A model generated the notes under the pieces. It saw nothing but the letters and a program-made list of their open reading frames with translations. It did not search any database and was not told where the DNA came from. From an archaeon (GTDB taxonomy: Archaea; Asgardarchaeota; Hermodarchaeia; Hermodarchaeales; Hermodarchaeaceae), in contig JABXGX010000159.1 in assembly GCA_016550405.1 (NCBI GenBank), positions 1-16,763 of the forward strand: a stretch of DNA of 16,763 bases, read 5' to 3'. Of this stretch, positions 1-6,593 are shown piece after piece (the stretch's first letter is position 1; the number at the start of each line of letters is the position of its first letter). The translations under genes were made by a program, and so were the position numbers.

Positions 1-1
1 C

Positions 2-241
2 GTTCTTGACCACCATCAGCAGGTATGGATTGACAACATTTGCGTTGATAACAATCCAGAGAACGGACCAGATCCCATTGACCCCGCTTTAAACACTGAA
101 ACAATTAATAAAATTCCGCCGGAAGTTCTGCTCGTAACGCCCTGGGCTATTGGTTTATGCTTAGTAGTAGGAGGATTAGTAGTTTGGCGACACCGCCAAA
201 AGAAAGTGAACATAAAACCAGGAGAAGAACTCAAAGAATAA
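2..241 (+). CDS. C-terminal part of membrane-anchored surface protein (5' end outside window)
   Basis: The reading frame is open from the window edge to a TAA at 239-241, giving 79 residues of a protein whose start lies upstream. It has a hydrophilic stretch rich in Asn, Pro and Asp, then one transmembrane segment around LLVTPWAIGLCLVVGGL, then a basic stop-transfer stretch (RHRQKK) and a short charged tail. The C-terminus aligns with that of the complete protein at 751-1596, so the two are tandem paralogues. By analogy the missing part should be a secreted beta-rich domain, with the protein held in the membrane by its C-terminus and mostly outside the cell. The anchor is seen directly; the extracellular domain is inferred from the neighbour. 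Function unknown. Confidence 0.8.
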   Translation, partial: VLDHHQQVWIDNICVDNNPENGPDPIDPALNTETINKIPPEVLLVTPWAIGLCLVVGGLVVWRHRQKKVNIKPGEELKE

Positions 242-348
242 TGTCATCAGGTTGATTATCGATCCAGATTCTCACACAGAGCCTTCACGAAGAATAGTTA
301 CCCGAGTCGAATGTTTTCAAAAATACACACTCCATCCGTGCAGGACGC

Positions 349-382
349 GAATACCAGGGCGGCATCCGCTTCCCTGGTATTC
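349..382. terminator. Long hairpin downstream of first surface-protein gene
   Basis: An 11-bp perfect inverted repeat, GAATACCAGGG at 349-359 and CCCTGGTATTC at 372-382. The loop side contains CCGC (366-369), which can pair with GCGG (359-362) in an alternative inner stem. A pyrimidine-rich stretch (CCCACTTTCTTTTAC) follows on the plus strand. It may be a transcription terminator for the upstream gene or part of a structured RNA. It lies over 100 nt past the stop codon, so the terminator role is uncertain. Confidence 0.4.
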
Positions 383-450
383 CCACTTTCTTTTACACGT
401 ATCGACTCAGTTGATTTCTTATCCGAAACCCGAGTTCGATAGGCTAGCAT

Positions 451-504
451 GTGCGCCGTTTCCAGTAGCGCACCCAAAATCAGCGTGGAAAGTCTGATTT
501 CCAC
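451..504. repeat. Two consecutive short hairpins
   Basis: GTGCGC (451-456) pairs with GCGCAC (468-473) across an 11-nt loop, and GTGGAAA (485-491) pairs with TTTCCAC (498-504) across a 6-nt loop. With the hairpin at 349-382 they form a run of three stem-loops inside 160 bases. No role can be assigned from sequence alone. Confidence 0.35.
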
Positions 505-699
505 ACATTATGATTCAGTTACCAAAAAACAAGACTTGCCAGTTGCGCTGCCTTTTTCGTTCTGCATAGGGTCGTAAAACATTCGAAATTTCTCGTCTTG
601 TGTCCTCTTTGTACCCTGAATAGGTGAATATTGCTTAAATGGTAGGAATCACAGAATATCTCAGGTCACCTGTAACCATAGATACCCCGTTGAAATCCG

Positions 700-743
700 A
701 ATAAATAAATACGATACAGACGATTATGGCTCAGGTTGGAGGG
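700..743 (+). promoter_or_regulatory. TATA-like box and Shine-Dalgarno for the 751-1596 gene
   Basis: ATAAATAAAT at 701-710 is a plausible archaeal TATA element. It would place the transcript start near 730. GGAGGG at 738-743 sits 7 nt before the ATG at 751 and fits pairing with the 3' end of archaeal 16S rRNA. Together they support this start codon. Confidence 0.5.
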
Positions 744-750
744 TCTCTAA

Positions 751-1596
751 ATGAGAAAACGGCTATGCTTTGCAGCAATGCTGTTCGTAGCATTGCTTTG
801 CGTTGCGTTTACGATTCCCGATTCCAGCACTGCAATCATCAAATTTGTTGAGAACTTCCCTAATCTGGACAAGTGGACGATTCGGGAGGGTGGATTTGTA
901 ATTCAAAATGGTCGGTTAACCGCAACTGAATCCTATCAGAACTATATTACAGCCCCTAGTGATACGATTTATGGTTTCTGGAACTTTACCGTATGGGTTG
1001 ACCGAACAGATGGTCACAGGCGGTGGACTGTGTTCTTCATTGCCGATGGCGATGCGTTTGACGGATTTCCACTTAATGCGTATTTCTTAGAATATCGGAT
1101 AACGGGATATAGTCATTGTCGTCAGAGTGTTCCTCATATATTCGAATTACGGAAACGGGTGGATGGTATTCGTTATTTGTATGGTGGACGGGAAGAGAAT
1201 AGCACTCCATCCAAACAGATTGAAAGGATCCAGGTCGAAATCGTCCGACAATATGACCTGCACCTTTACGTCTGGCTCAACCGCTCGTCACCTAACGAAA
1301 AGTACATGGAGACTTGGGGAAGCGCTCATGAAACTCCCCAAATTAACACCAGTTCGGTTTTTGGTATCAGAATGCGGGAAAATTACACACAATGGATTGG
1401 TAATATTACGATCAATAATGACCCCAGTAGCGGTCCTCCTCCACTTAGCGATGGTGGTGGTTATATTCCCCTATTCTTACTTGTAACCCCATGGGCTATT
1501 GGGCTTTGCCTCGTGGTAGGGGGGCTGATAGTTTGGTGGCGACGTCAGAAGAAGATGACCTTCACACCAGGTGAGAAAATCCAAGATTCAGAATGA
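751..1596 (+). CDS. Secreted, C-terminally membrane-anchored protein, probably jelly-roll (ConA-like) fold
   Basis: A 281-residue protein. Residues 1-28 form a signal peptide (basic MRKR, then a hydrophobic core ending near STA). The next roughly 200 residues are rich in aromatic and beta-forming residues (FVENFPNLDKWTIREGGFVI opening, then WNFTVWVDR and WTVFFIADGD), resembling the laminin-G/concanavalin-A-like lectin or glucanase fold; this is a pattern-level guess, not a firm family match. Several N-glycosylation sequons (NFT, NRS, NTS, NYT, NIT) fit an extracellular location. A Pro/Gly/Ser linker leads to one membrane helix (about 241-263), the basic stretch RRQKK and a short cytoplasmic tail. 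A good GGAGGG ribosome site precedes the ATG. The gene upstream is a paralogue with the same anchor. Likely a surface sugar-binding or adhesion protein; function inferred only. Confidence 0.75.
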   Translation: MRKRLCFAAMLFVALLCVAFTIPDSSTAIIKFVENFPNLDKWTIREGGFVIQNGRLTATESYQNYITAPSDTIYGFWNFTVWVDRTDGHRRWTVFFIADGDAFDGFPLNAYFLEYRITGYSHCRQSVPHIFELRKRVDGIRYLYGGREENSTPSKQIERIQVEIVRQYDLHLYVWLNRSSPNEKYMETWGSAHETPQINTSSVFGIRMRENYTQWIGNITINNDPSSGPPPLSDGGGYIPLFLLVTPWAIGLCLVVGGLIVWWRRQKKMTFTPGEKIQDSE

Positions 1597-1713
1597 AATG
1601 TGAAAGGCAGGTATCCGGGTGACAGGGTAGATATTTAAGGAGCTCTGAGAATTATCCCCTTGGTCTGTTATTCGAAAGTTACGCGGCTCTTAGCTACTTA
1701 CTCGCGTATGGGT

Positions 1714-1749
1714 ATCTGTGGGTCACGGCGGCTTTTCAGACTCACAGAT
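1714..1749. repeat. Hairpin in the leader of the OB-fold gene at 1776
   Basis: An 11-bp stem with one G-T wobble: ATCTGTGGGTC (1714-1724) with GACTCACAGAT (1739-1749), 14-nt loop. It ends 26 nt before the GTG start at 1776 and follows a possible TATA element (ATATTTAAG near 1632-1640). It could be a terminator of the upstream gene, but its lack of a T tract and its closeness to the next start make a leader element equally likely. Confidence 0.4.
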
Positions 1750-1775
1750 CAGCAAGCTACTTCAAGGTCATAATC

Positions 1776-2246
1776 GTGTCAAGAAACCAAACACAAAAAC
1801 TTGCCAACCTCCGCCCCTATCAACGGGGCATTACAATCACCTTCCAAGTTATCAAAACCGAAGCTGTGCGAAAAGTACAAAGTCGAAATGACGGGTCAAA
1901 ACATCAAGTCGCGGATATGCTCATCGGGGACGAAACTGGTGTGATGCTGTTAACACTATGGGATGATGAAATTACCCAAGTCGAACCTGGAAAGGTCTTC
2001 CGCATCGATGGGGGACAATCTGGGTTATTCCAAGGTCGGCTGCAGGTTAGTCTGGGACGAAGTGGAAAACTCGGGCCATCAGATCAAAGCATCGCTGAAG
2101 TGAACACAGAAAGGAACTTGTCTTCGCAATCACGGTCTCTGGCAAAGGAGTCGAAAAGCAAAAAGCGATCTGGAACTCGCTCTAATCCACCAACTCGTAG
2201 AGGTCGGGGTTTCAAGTGGTCACGAATCGATCGTGAATCCAACTGA
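1776..2246 (+). CDS. OB-fold nucleic-acid-binding protein (SOSS-B/archaeal SSB-like)
   Basis: A 156-residue protein. The first 100 residues form a single OB-fold of the SOSS-B1/archaeal single-stranded-DNA-binding type: LRP.., ITITFQVI, VQSRNDGSKHQV, GDETGVMLLTLWDD, then SGLFQGRLQVSLGRSGKL. It shares the pattern LRP-ITF-DG-H-V-GD-TG-LWDD-LFQG-L-GR with the two other OB-fold genes here but is the most divergent of the three. Its tail (110-156) is basic and Ser-rich with PPTRRGRGFKWSR rather than a full RGG repeat. The probable start is GTG, preceded by AAGGTCA. It probably binds single-stranded DNA or RNA in DNA repair, replication or RNA handling; which one cannot be told. It converges on the next OB-fold gene. 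Confidence 0.8.
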   Translation: MSRNQTQKLANLRPYQRGITITFQVIKTEAVRKVQSRNDGSKHQVADMLIGDETGVMLLTLWDDEITQVEPGKVFRIDGGQSGLFQGRLQVSLGRSGKLGPSDQSIAEVNTERNLSSQSRSLAKESKSKKRSGTRSNPPTRRGRGFKWSRIDRESN

Positions 2247-2265
2247 GACCTTATTTCTAGGATTT

Positions 2266-2327
2266 TTTCAGGATAATAAAAAAAGAAAACGGGAGGTCAT
2301 GCCAGAATATTTTGTGGCATTGCCTCC
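2266..2327. terminator. Bidirectional terminator between two convergent OB-fold genes
   Basis: GGAGGTCATGCCA (2292-2304) pairs with TGGCATTGCCTCC (2315-2327) as a 13-position stem with one mismatch and one wobble, loop of 10. Read on the minus strand it is followed by a long T-rich run (complement of the A-rich 2277-2289), the classic hairpin-plus-U layout for the minus-strand gene. A TTTTTT tract at 2266-2271 can serve the plus-strand gene. Confidence 0.65.
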
Positions 2328-2345
2328 TTGTATTAGAAAGTGGTG

Positions 2346-2840
2346 TTAGTAGCGACCTCGACCGCGATCTCGGTCTCGTCCGCCACGGCGTGAACCGCCG
2401 CCACCACGACGATATCCACCGCCACCACTATAGCCCCGGCTGTAGCCGCCATAGCGGCGTGGGGGGCGTTCGTGTTCGGCAGCAGAGAGATCGTTGTCCA
2501 TGTCGACTTCTTCGATATCACTGTCTGCGTCTTTCAGTTCGCCATACCGTCCGATGTTCAATCGGAGATGGCCTTGGAACAAGCTGGTGTAACCGTTTTC
2601 GAGACGATAACTTTTGTCTTGTTCGACGGTGTCGATCATATCGTCCCATAAACTAATAATTACGGTGCCAGTGGAGTCACCGGCACGAGCGTCAAGGACT
2701 CGATGGGTTTCCCCGTCTTTACGGGAGGTGACTTCGCGTTCTTCGCCTTTTTCGACGACTTTGAAGGTGATGTTCAAACTTTTCATACTGGGTCGCAGAT
2801 CTGCGACTGTTGCCTCTACAGGCTCTCGATCGTAACTCAT
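2346..2840 (-). CDS. OB-fold single-stranded nucleic-acid-binding protein with RGG tail
   Basis: A 164-residue protein from the ATG at 2840. Residues 1-95 are an OB-fold of the SOSS-B/archaeal SSB type (LRPSMKSLNITFKVV, SRKDGETHRV, ISLWDD, GYTSLFQGHLRLNIGRYGEL). An acidic linker (DADSDIEEVDMDNDLSAAEHE) follows, then a tail from about 125 made of repeated RGG, GYS and GGGG units, rich in Arg, Gly and Tyr. Such tails are usual in RNA- or ssDNA-binding proteins and can promote condensates. It is about three-quarters identical over the OB-fold and linker to the gene at 14154-14636, in inverted orientation. An in-frame GTG at 2852 would add four residues (MVPK); I prefer the ATG because it matches the natural start of the conserved block, but both copies keep that GTG frame. 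Probably a housekeeping SSB/RPA-like protein. Confidence 0.85.
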   Translation of the reverse strand: MSYDREPVEATVADLRPSMKSLNITFKVVEKGEEREVTSRKDGETHRVLDARAGDSTGTVIISLWDDMIDTVEQDKSYRLENGYTSLFQGHLRLNIGRYGELKDADSDIEEVDMDNDLSAAEHERPPRRYGGYSRGYSGGGGYRRGGGGSRRGGRDRDRGRGRY

Positions 2841-3186
2841 TTTCGGTACCACGTGTCTATATCAAATCAGGATCCAAAAAGAGAACGTAACTCGGGACTC
2901 TACCATACTTGGATTTGTGCCCAAACACAATTCGCCATTGGGTGCTGATACACCTGCCAAACGTTCACCCCTATAAAAAACCTTGCCTCTGCGCGCTTTC
3001 ATTACCAGAATTAGTGACATTCCATTTGGCTCATGTGCACGTTCCAAAACAGTCGTCTTTTTCCTGTTTTCAGACGTTTTGGACCCTATATAGTACCCGT
3101 CAATAGAAATCCCGCCACTACTAGCCTTTTTCCAAGCTTATTGTCCACACAATTGGAGGGGCGACCCAACAAGGAGCTAGGATGAC
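2841..3186. other. Gene-free spacer holding the OB-fold gene promoter
   Basis: No credible gene is seen. The complement of 2972-2980 reads TTTTTTATA, a good TATA element for the minus-strand OB-fold gene about 135 nt before its ATG. A second weak one, complement of about 2858-2864 (GATATAG), lies close enough for a leaderless transcript. On the plus strand CCCTATATAGTACCC near 3082-3096 is TATA-like, and GGAG at 3173-3176 precedes the interrupted frame at 3187. Confidence 0.45.
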
Positions 3187-3615
3187 ATGAGGTATTCGAA
3201 TTTGATCAAAGAATATCGGCGATTGCGTTCTATCTGTGAAGATGAACTCTTTTCAAATCAAACCTTTGAAAAGGCGGTCACAATGTATGAAACTAATCAA
3301 ATTTGAATCCTCCTCGCCCGACCACTTGACGAATCAGGGCGGATCCGGATGGACATCGAGGTGGTTCTTCCTGAAAAGATGTGAGGGCTGGACGCCAATC
3401 TATCCTCCAAGGAGTTACCCACACCCGATCAATCTGAACTTCGTTGGTCTCTCGAAGAAACAAGTCGACTGTTTCAATATCTTCTGGACCTCCAAAAAAT
3501 CGGATTTGATCTTGATTTCTTCAACGACGAGGGGGTCTCCGTAGCTTCATATTACATCAACAAAGAACCGAGCAAGACATTGTTCACTCAGAGTAACCCC
3601 CCCAAATTAAAGTGA
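3187..3615 (+). pseudogene. Unrecognised reading frame interrupted by two in-frame TGA codons
   Basis: From the ATG at 3187 one frame runs to a TGA at 3613-3615, giving 142 codons, but it contains TGA at 3304-3306 and 3382-3384. The three segments (39, 25 and 76 residues) all look like protein: a charged helical start MRYSNLIKEYRRLRSICEDE, a middle ending in RIRMDIEVVLPEKM, and a final part with LRWSLEETSRLFQYLLDLQK and then IGFDLDFFNDEGVSVASYYI. A competing frame across 3236-3544 has poor composition (many Ser, Pro, Trp, Lys) and looks like a shadow. GGAG lies 10 nt before the ATG. The simplest reading is a recently inactivated gene, by CGA to TGA or TGG to TGA changes. Selenocysteine readthrough is the alternative, but no CxxU-type motif is seen. 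I do not recognise the family. Confidence 0.5.
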
Positions 3616-3747
3616 ATTAGTCTTTCAGATTCCTTCTGTTCTTCTTCTCTTCCTAAACAGCCATAATTGGCCATGAAATCGCTGTTTTAGAACTCCTTTA
3701 AACCAAAGATGTGGATACTAGATTAGATTACTGATGATTAAACCAGC

Positions 3748-4014
3748 TTACGAAATAATCACGTTGAGAGTTCCGCTTCCATACATGGCTTGGCAGAAGC
3801 GAACAACAGAGTCAAGTAAATCATAGGTACGCACTTGGGCACGGTACCAGGGAGTATCAATTGTGAAGAGCTGTTGGTCTGCAGGAGTCACTTGAACATC
3901 AATATCCTGTCCTTGGTGTGTTACGTATACCCATTGATAGATAACTTGCTCTTCTTCATCTTGAGGAAATTGAGTGATTTGCTGCGGTTCGTGTCCCATA
4001 TCTTTGGTTGCCAT
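3748..4014 (-). CDS. Small conserved-looking protein of unknown function
   Basis: An 88-residue acidic, soluble protein. It starts at the ATG at 4014 because GGTGA (complement of 4022-4026) stands 7 nt upstream; the frame continues upstream to 4080, but that extension overlaps the probable promoter. The first 20 residues are polar (MATKDMGHEPQQITQFPQDE), then come beta-like segments (EQVIYQWVYVTHQGQDIDVQV, FTIDTPWYRAQVRTYDLLDS) and a C-terminal helix with QAMYGSGTLNVIIS. There is no signal peptide or membrane helix. I do not recognise the family. It is divergent from the Lrp-like regulator at 4250, with about 235 bp between them, so shared regulation is possible. The TATA-like TTATAT (complement of 4051-4056) would give a very short leader. 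Confidence 0.65.
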   Translation of the reverse strand: MATKDMGHEPQQITQFPQDEEEQVIYQWVYVTHQGQDIDVQVTPADQQLFTIDTPWYRAQVRTYDLLDSVVRFCQAMYGSGTLNVIIS

Positions 4015-4204
4015 TTTTCCATCACCATCATTTGTGATGTTCCTGAGAACATATAACCAAAGAGCAGCATTGCATATCAATCAAGGGGAGCTTAGGAGTG
4101 CAAGAATAAACCCTGAAAACCGATTTTTTGCTGATTTTTGAACAATCCGGTGTAAAAATCCTGTTCTTCTGTGTTAGATGGCTGAGAAGCGTGAACATGA
4201 ATGG

Positions 4205-4245
4205 ATATATACTTCTTTTGCCTGAATGTACAGATACTTGGAGGG
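4205..4245 (+). promoter_or_regulatory. TATA box and Shine-Dalgarno of the Lrp-like gene
   Basis: ATATATA at 4205-4211 is a strong TATA element; transcription would begin near 4232-4235. That is downstream of the ATG at 4226, so translation more likely begins at GTG 4250, which follows GGAGGG (4240-4245) at a short 4-nt spacing. Confidence 0.5.
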
Positions 4246-4249
4246 TTCG

Positions 4250-5191
4250 GTGGCCCCCTTGGACCTGGTTGATAAAGGCATCATTGCTGAATTAGAAGGC
4301 AATTGTCGGCAATCCTATCGGGCGCTAGCTCGGAAAATAGGCGTATCGAGTAAAACCATTCGAACCCGTATTGAAAAACTAGTAGAACTCGGTGTGATTC
4401 AACGGTTTATAGTTGAACTGAACCCTGAGATTCTCGGGGCACACCTAGTTATTGCTGAGGTATCAACCCTCGGATCTGAAGATACCCATGAATTCATTTA
4501 CCAAATTGGTCAGAGCCCGGTCGTGCGGTTAGTGTCGCGCTTAGCAGATGGCAAATATGATGTAGAAGCGGAGGTTCGGGGCAAGATGGGAACCGTGAAC
4601 TTCGGACAATTTCTCCACGGGCTTGACCGTGTATCTGATGTTGAAATTCATGATGTTATCGAAATGCACCCTCACATAACCACGGAGGCATTTGTGAAAC
4701 CCCAGGCCCTGAACTTTGATTTTACGAAACTCGAATTGAACGTATTACGGTGTCTACGGGAAAATCCTCGGATGCCGGTCGTTGATATTGCACGACGAAC
4801 AGAAATGACCGCAAAGCGGGTTCGCATGGTGCTTCGCCAATTACAAGCCTCTGGCACTCTGCGCTTTACCCTAGAATGGCTTCGGAGTTCTGGCGATCAA
4901 ATCGAGTTTCGGAGCCGGACCCGCTACAATACGCAAAATACCAGTCCCCGAAAATTCGTCACATGGCTTGAGCAACGATATCCTCTAGAATATTGGACTT
5001 CATATCTTCTTACCGACGAGCCTACATTACTCCTTGATTTTGCTGTCGATACATTACAACATGTTGAAGCTGTCGACTTGGAGCTCAAGGAGTCTCCCTA
5101 TAGCACCATGGTTCACACCACGATTATGTTTCCGCACCGAAAATTCTCTGGGTTGGGTGAAAATCAACTCAACTCACTGCTTGACACCTAG
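4250..5191 (+). CDS. Lrp/AsnC-type transcription regulator with two winged-helix domains
   Basis: A 313-residue protein from GTG 4250. It begins with an AsnC-type helix-turn-helix (LDLVDKGIIAELEGNCRQSY, RALARKIGVSSKTIRTRIEKL, about residues 4-55), then a region like the RAM ligand-sensing domain. A second helix-turn-helix (FTKLELNVLRCLRENPRMPV, DIARRTEMTAKRVRMVLRQL, about residues 158-208) is followed by another C-terminal half. This tandem layout is about twice the usual Lrp length of 150 residues and occurs in archaeal Lrp-like regulators. It should bind DNA in the cytoplasm and respond to a small metabolite or amino acid; the ligand is unknown. The ATG at 4226 would give 8 more residues, but the TATA position argues against it. 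Probable targets include its own promoter and the divergent small gene, inferred from position only. Confidence 0.85.
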   Translation: MAPLDLVDKGIIAELEGNCRQSYRALARKIGVSSKTIRTRIEKLVELGVIQRFIVELNPEILGAHLVIAEVSTLGSEDTHEFIYQIGQSPVVRLVSRLADGKYDVEAEVRGKMGTVNFGQFLHGLDRVSDVEIHDVIEMHPHITTEAFVKPQALNFDFTKLELNVLRCLRENPRMPVVDIARRTEMTAKRVRMVLRQLQASGTLRFTLEWLRSSGDQIEFRSRTRYNTQNTSPRKFVTWLEQRYPLEYWTSYLLTDEPTLLLDFAVDTLQHVEAVDLELKESPYSTMVHTTIMFPHRKFSGLGENQLNSLLDT

Positions 5192-5234
5192 CTCGAACCC
5201 ACTATGGGCAAAATACCAGAATTTATACCAATCA

Positions 5235-5280
5235 GTGCAAAAATCGTCGCCCTGAAACTGGTTTCTGCCTTTTTTTGCAC
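5235..5280 (+). terminator. Terminator of the Lrp-like gene
   Basis: GTGCAAAAA (5235-5243) pairs with TTTTTGCAC (5272-5280), and a run of seven T residues lies at 5270-5276. The T tract about 80 nt after the stop codon fits archaeal termination. Confidence 0.5.
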
Positions 5281-5384
5281 AAAGTAGCTCCCGTCGATTG
5301 ATATGCGATTCTGAGGTTAGATTAGTCACCAAACAACTGGGTTGCTTCCTCATAAAGGCGGCAATCACTTGGAGGGATTCGCTA

Positions 5385-5627
5385 ATGAAACCAAAAACAA
5401 AGAAAATCCTCTTGCTCGGAATTGGGCTTACCTTCCTTTTTGCTATGGTGATCGTCCCAATGGGTGTTGCGATTGCAATTCGCCCAACACTATTACCCCG
5501 CATTGGTCCAGGACCTGGAATACCGGAAATTGTTGAAAGTGACCCTTTTAGTGGATATGACTGGGGCTTCCTAGGCTGGGACGGCACATATGCCAGCGAT
5601 GCTGAGTTTACCATATTACCCAAATGA
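5385..5627 (+). CDS. Small membrane or secreted protein of unknown function
   Basis: An 80-residue protein starting at ATG 5385, chosen because GGAGGG (5371-5376) lies 8 nt upstream; the frame stays open further 5' but the extra residues look non-coding. A basic start (MKPKTKK) and one hydrophobic helix (about residues 8-32, ILLLGIGLTFLFAMVIVPMG and on) form a signal anchor or uncleaved signal peptide. A Pro/Gly-rich stretch (PRIGPGPGIP) and an acidic, aromatic tail with FSGYDWGFLGWDG follow, likely outside the cell. Two stops in tandem (TGA TAA) end it. I do not recognise the family. It is transcribed in the same direction as the regulator but after a terminator, so it may be an independent unit. 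Confidence 0.65.
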   Translation: MKPKTKKILLLGIGLTFLFAMVIVPMGVAIAIRPTLLPRIGPGPGIPEIVESDPFSGYDWGFLGWDGTYASDAEFTILPK

Positions 5628-5674
5628 TAATGTTAGAACAGCAAAGGGAGTCGTCCAACTATCCGATACAATTG

Positions 5675-5710
5675 GAGGGGAGAGCGGCTCTCCCCTCACT
5701 CACCTTTTTT
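5675..5710. terminator. Strong hairpin between convergent genes
   Basis: A 10-bp perfect GC-rich stem, GAGGGGAGAG (5675-5684) and CTCTCCCCTC (5688-5697), with a CGG loop. Six T residues follow at 5705-5710, inside the last codons of the convergent MBL-fold gene. This is the hairpin-plus-T arrangement for the plus-strand small membrane protein gene, about 50 nt after its stop. Confidence 0.65.
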
Positions 5711-6593
5711 GAAGACTGAATCTATCATTTTGTTGTTGAATTTTGCCAGCCTCGGAGAGCTCTTCGAGGTGAAGCTGAATCATGATACGCTCCCAGTATC
5801 GTAAAAGGGGTTCTTGATATGGAAATCGTTGATAGATTGGTTTAGCTTCAACCAGCTGGTCTAATGTTCTAGGTGATTCGAGTAAGTCGAGGATTCTGGT
5901 ATTGCGCTCATCGAGCCGATCGGAATATCTCTTCCATTCTGAAGAAATCTTTGAAGTTATGATTCCGCGGTGAGAGGAGACCACCATTTTAGTGGGTAAC
6001 TGCTTTAGTCGGGCAATCGATTGACGGAATTCTTTCAAGCTAGATTCCTCGTGGCCATACCAAGGGAATGGGGTGAGGTCGTAATCAAAAGCAAACAGAA
6101 TGCGCTTCGGTTCGTAGTAAAAGCAATAGTGATCAATTGTATGGCCTGGTGTAAAGAGTGGGGTGAGGACTATCTCTCCAAAATGGAAGGGCGTGTTTTC
6201 ATTATAACTGTGTGTGGGTCGGCAATTTTGGAATCCCATATGGGTTTGGGCAAAGTGTCGCCAAATCGGTGCAAGGACATCGCCAACAAATCGGTAGGAA
6301 AGCCCGATGAGGTCGCCACTTGTGCTGAAGGTTTCTTGAGGAACAAAAATGCGAAGATCTTGGAATACCCAGTTTCCTGCAGAGTGATCAGGATGTGTAT
6401 GTGAATTGATAATGCAATCAATTTCAAATTCACGTTTGAGTGCTTCTAGCCGGGAAATCCCACAGCCAGTATCAATTAGCACTGTTTCTTCTGACATAAT
6501 GAGGAAGGAGTGGGCTCGAGGAAATCGGCCTTCATTCTCTCCTTGAACGAGGAAGATTTGGTCAGTAATGGGTTCCAAGAATTCTTTAGCCAT
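5700..6593 (-). CDS. MBL-fold metallo-hydrolase with C-terminal winged-helix-like region
   Basis: A 297-residue protein of the metallo-beta-lactamase superfamily. The metal-binding set is complete: the HxHxDH motif as H65, H67, D69, H70 (NSHTHPDHSAG), then H151 (FTPGHTIDHY), D170 (FAFDYD) and H208 (VSSHRG), enough to bind two metal ions. Residues from about 232 (ILDLLESPRTLDQLVEAKPI) to the end look like the small winged-helix extension found in LACTB2-like members. It is probably a cytoplasmic hydrolase of thioester, lactone or phosphodiester bonds, but the substrate cannot be read from the sequence. The ATG at 6593 is preceded by GGTGTGA about 10 nt upstream. It is transcribed alone and converges on the small membrane protein gene. 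Confidence 0.9.
   Translation of the reverse strand: MAKEFLEPITDQIFLVQGENEGRFPRAHSFLIMSEETVLIDTGCGISRLEALKREFEIDCIINSHTHPDHSAGNWVFQDLRIFVPQETFSTSGDLIGLSYRFVGDVLAPIWRHFAQTHMGFQNCRPTHSYNENTPFHFGEIVLTPLFTPGHTIDHYCFYYEPKRILFAFDYDLTPFPWYGHEESSLKEFRQSIARLKQLPTKMVVSSHRGIITSKISSEWKRYSDRLDERNTRILDLLESPRTLDQLVEAKPIYQRFPYQEPLLRYWERIMIQLHLEELSEAGKIQQQNDRFSLQKR

Larger units (their letters stand above)
242..750. other. Gene-free spacer with hairpins and downstream promoter
   Basis: About 500 bases between the two tandem surface-protein genes. Short open frames on both strands here have poor composition (many Pro, His, Arg, Cys), no credible ribosome site and no recognisable protein, so I do not call them. 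The stretch holds three inverted repeats in a row (349-382, 451-473, 485-504) and, close to the next gene, an A/T-rich TATA-like element. No tRNA fold, CRISPR or insertion sequence was seen. A non-coding RNA is possible but unproven. Confidence 0.5.

Noticed and set aside
252..504. Open frames on both strands in the 242-750 spacer
   Set aside because: Composition is rich in Pro, His, Arg and Cys, there is no ribosome site, and they overlap the hairpin cluster.
483..505. Resemblance of GTGGAAAGTCTG to the conserved start of RNase P RNA
   Set aside because: The other conserved parts of RNase P RNA are not found nearby; the match is to a short hairpin only. SRP RNA motifs are also missing.
2346..2480. 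Repeats in the RGG tail as a CRISPR or tandem-repeat array
   Set aside because: They are codon-level low complexity (Gly and Arg codons) inside a coding frame, with no regular spacer length.
3236..3544. 102-codon plus-strand frame
   Set aside because: Composition is unlike a folded protein (excess Ser, Lys, Trp and Pro), and the overlapping frame at 3187-3615 is more convincing despite two stops.
5192..5287. Readthrough of the Lrp-like gene's TAG into 31 open codons
   Set aside because: The extension contains the terminator hairpin and T tract, and the regulator already ends at a normal length.
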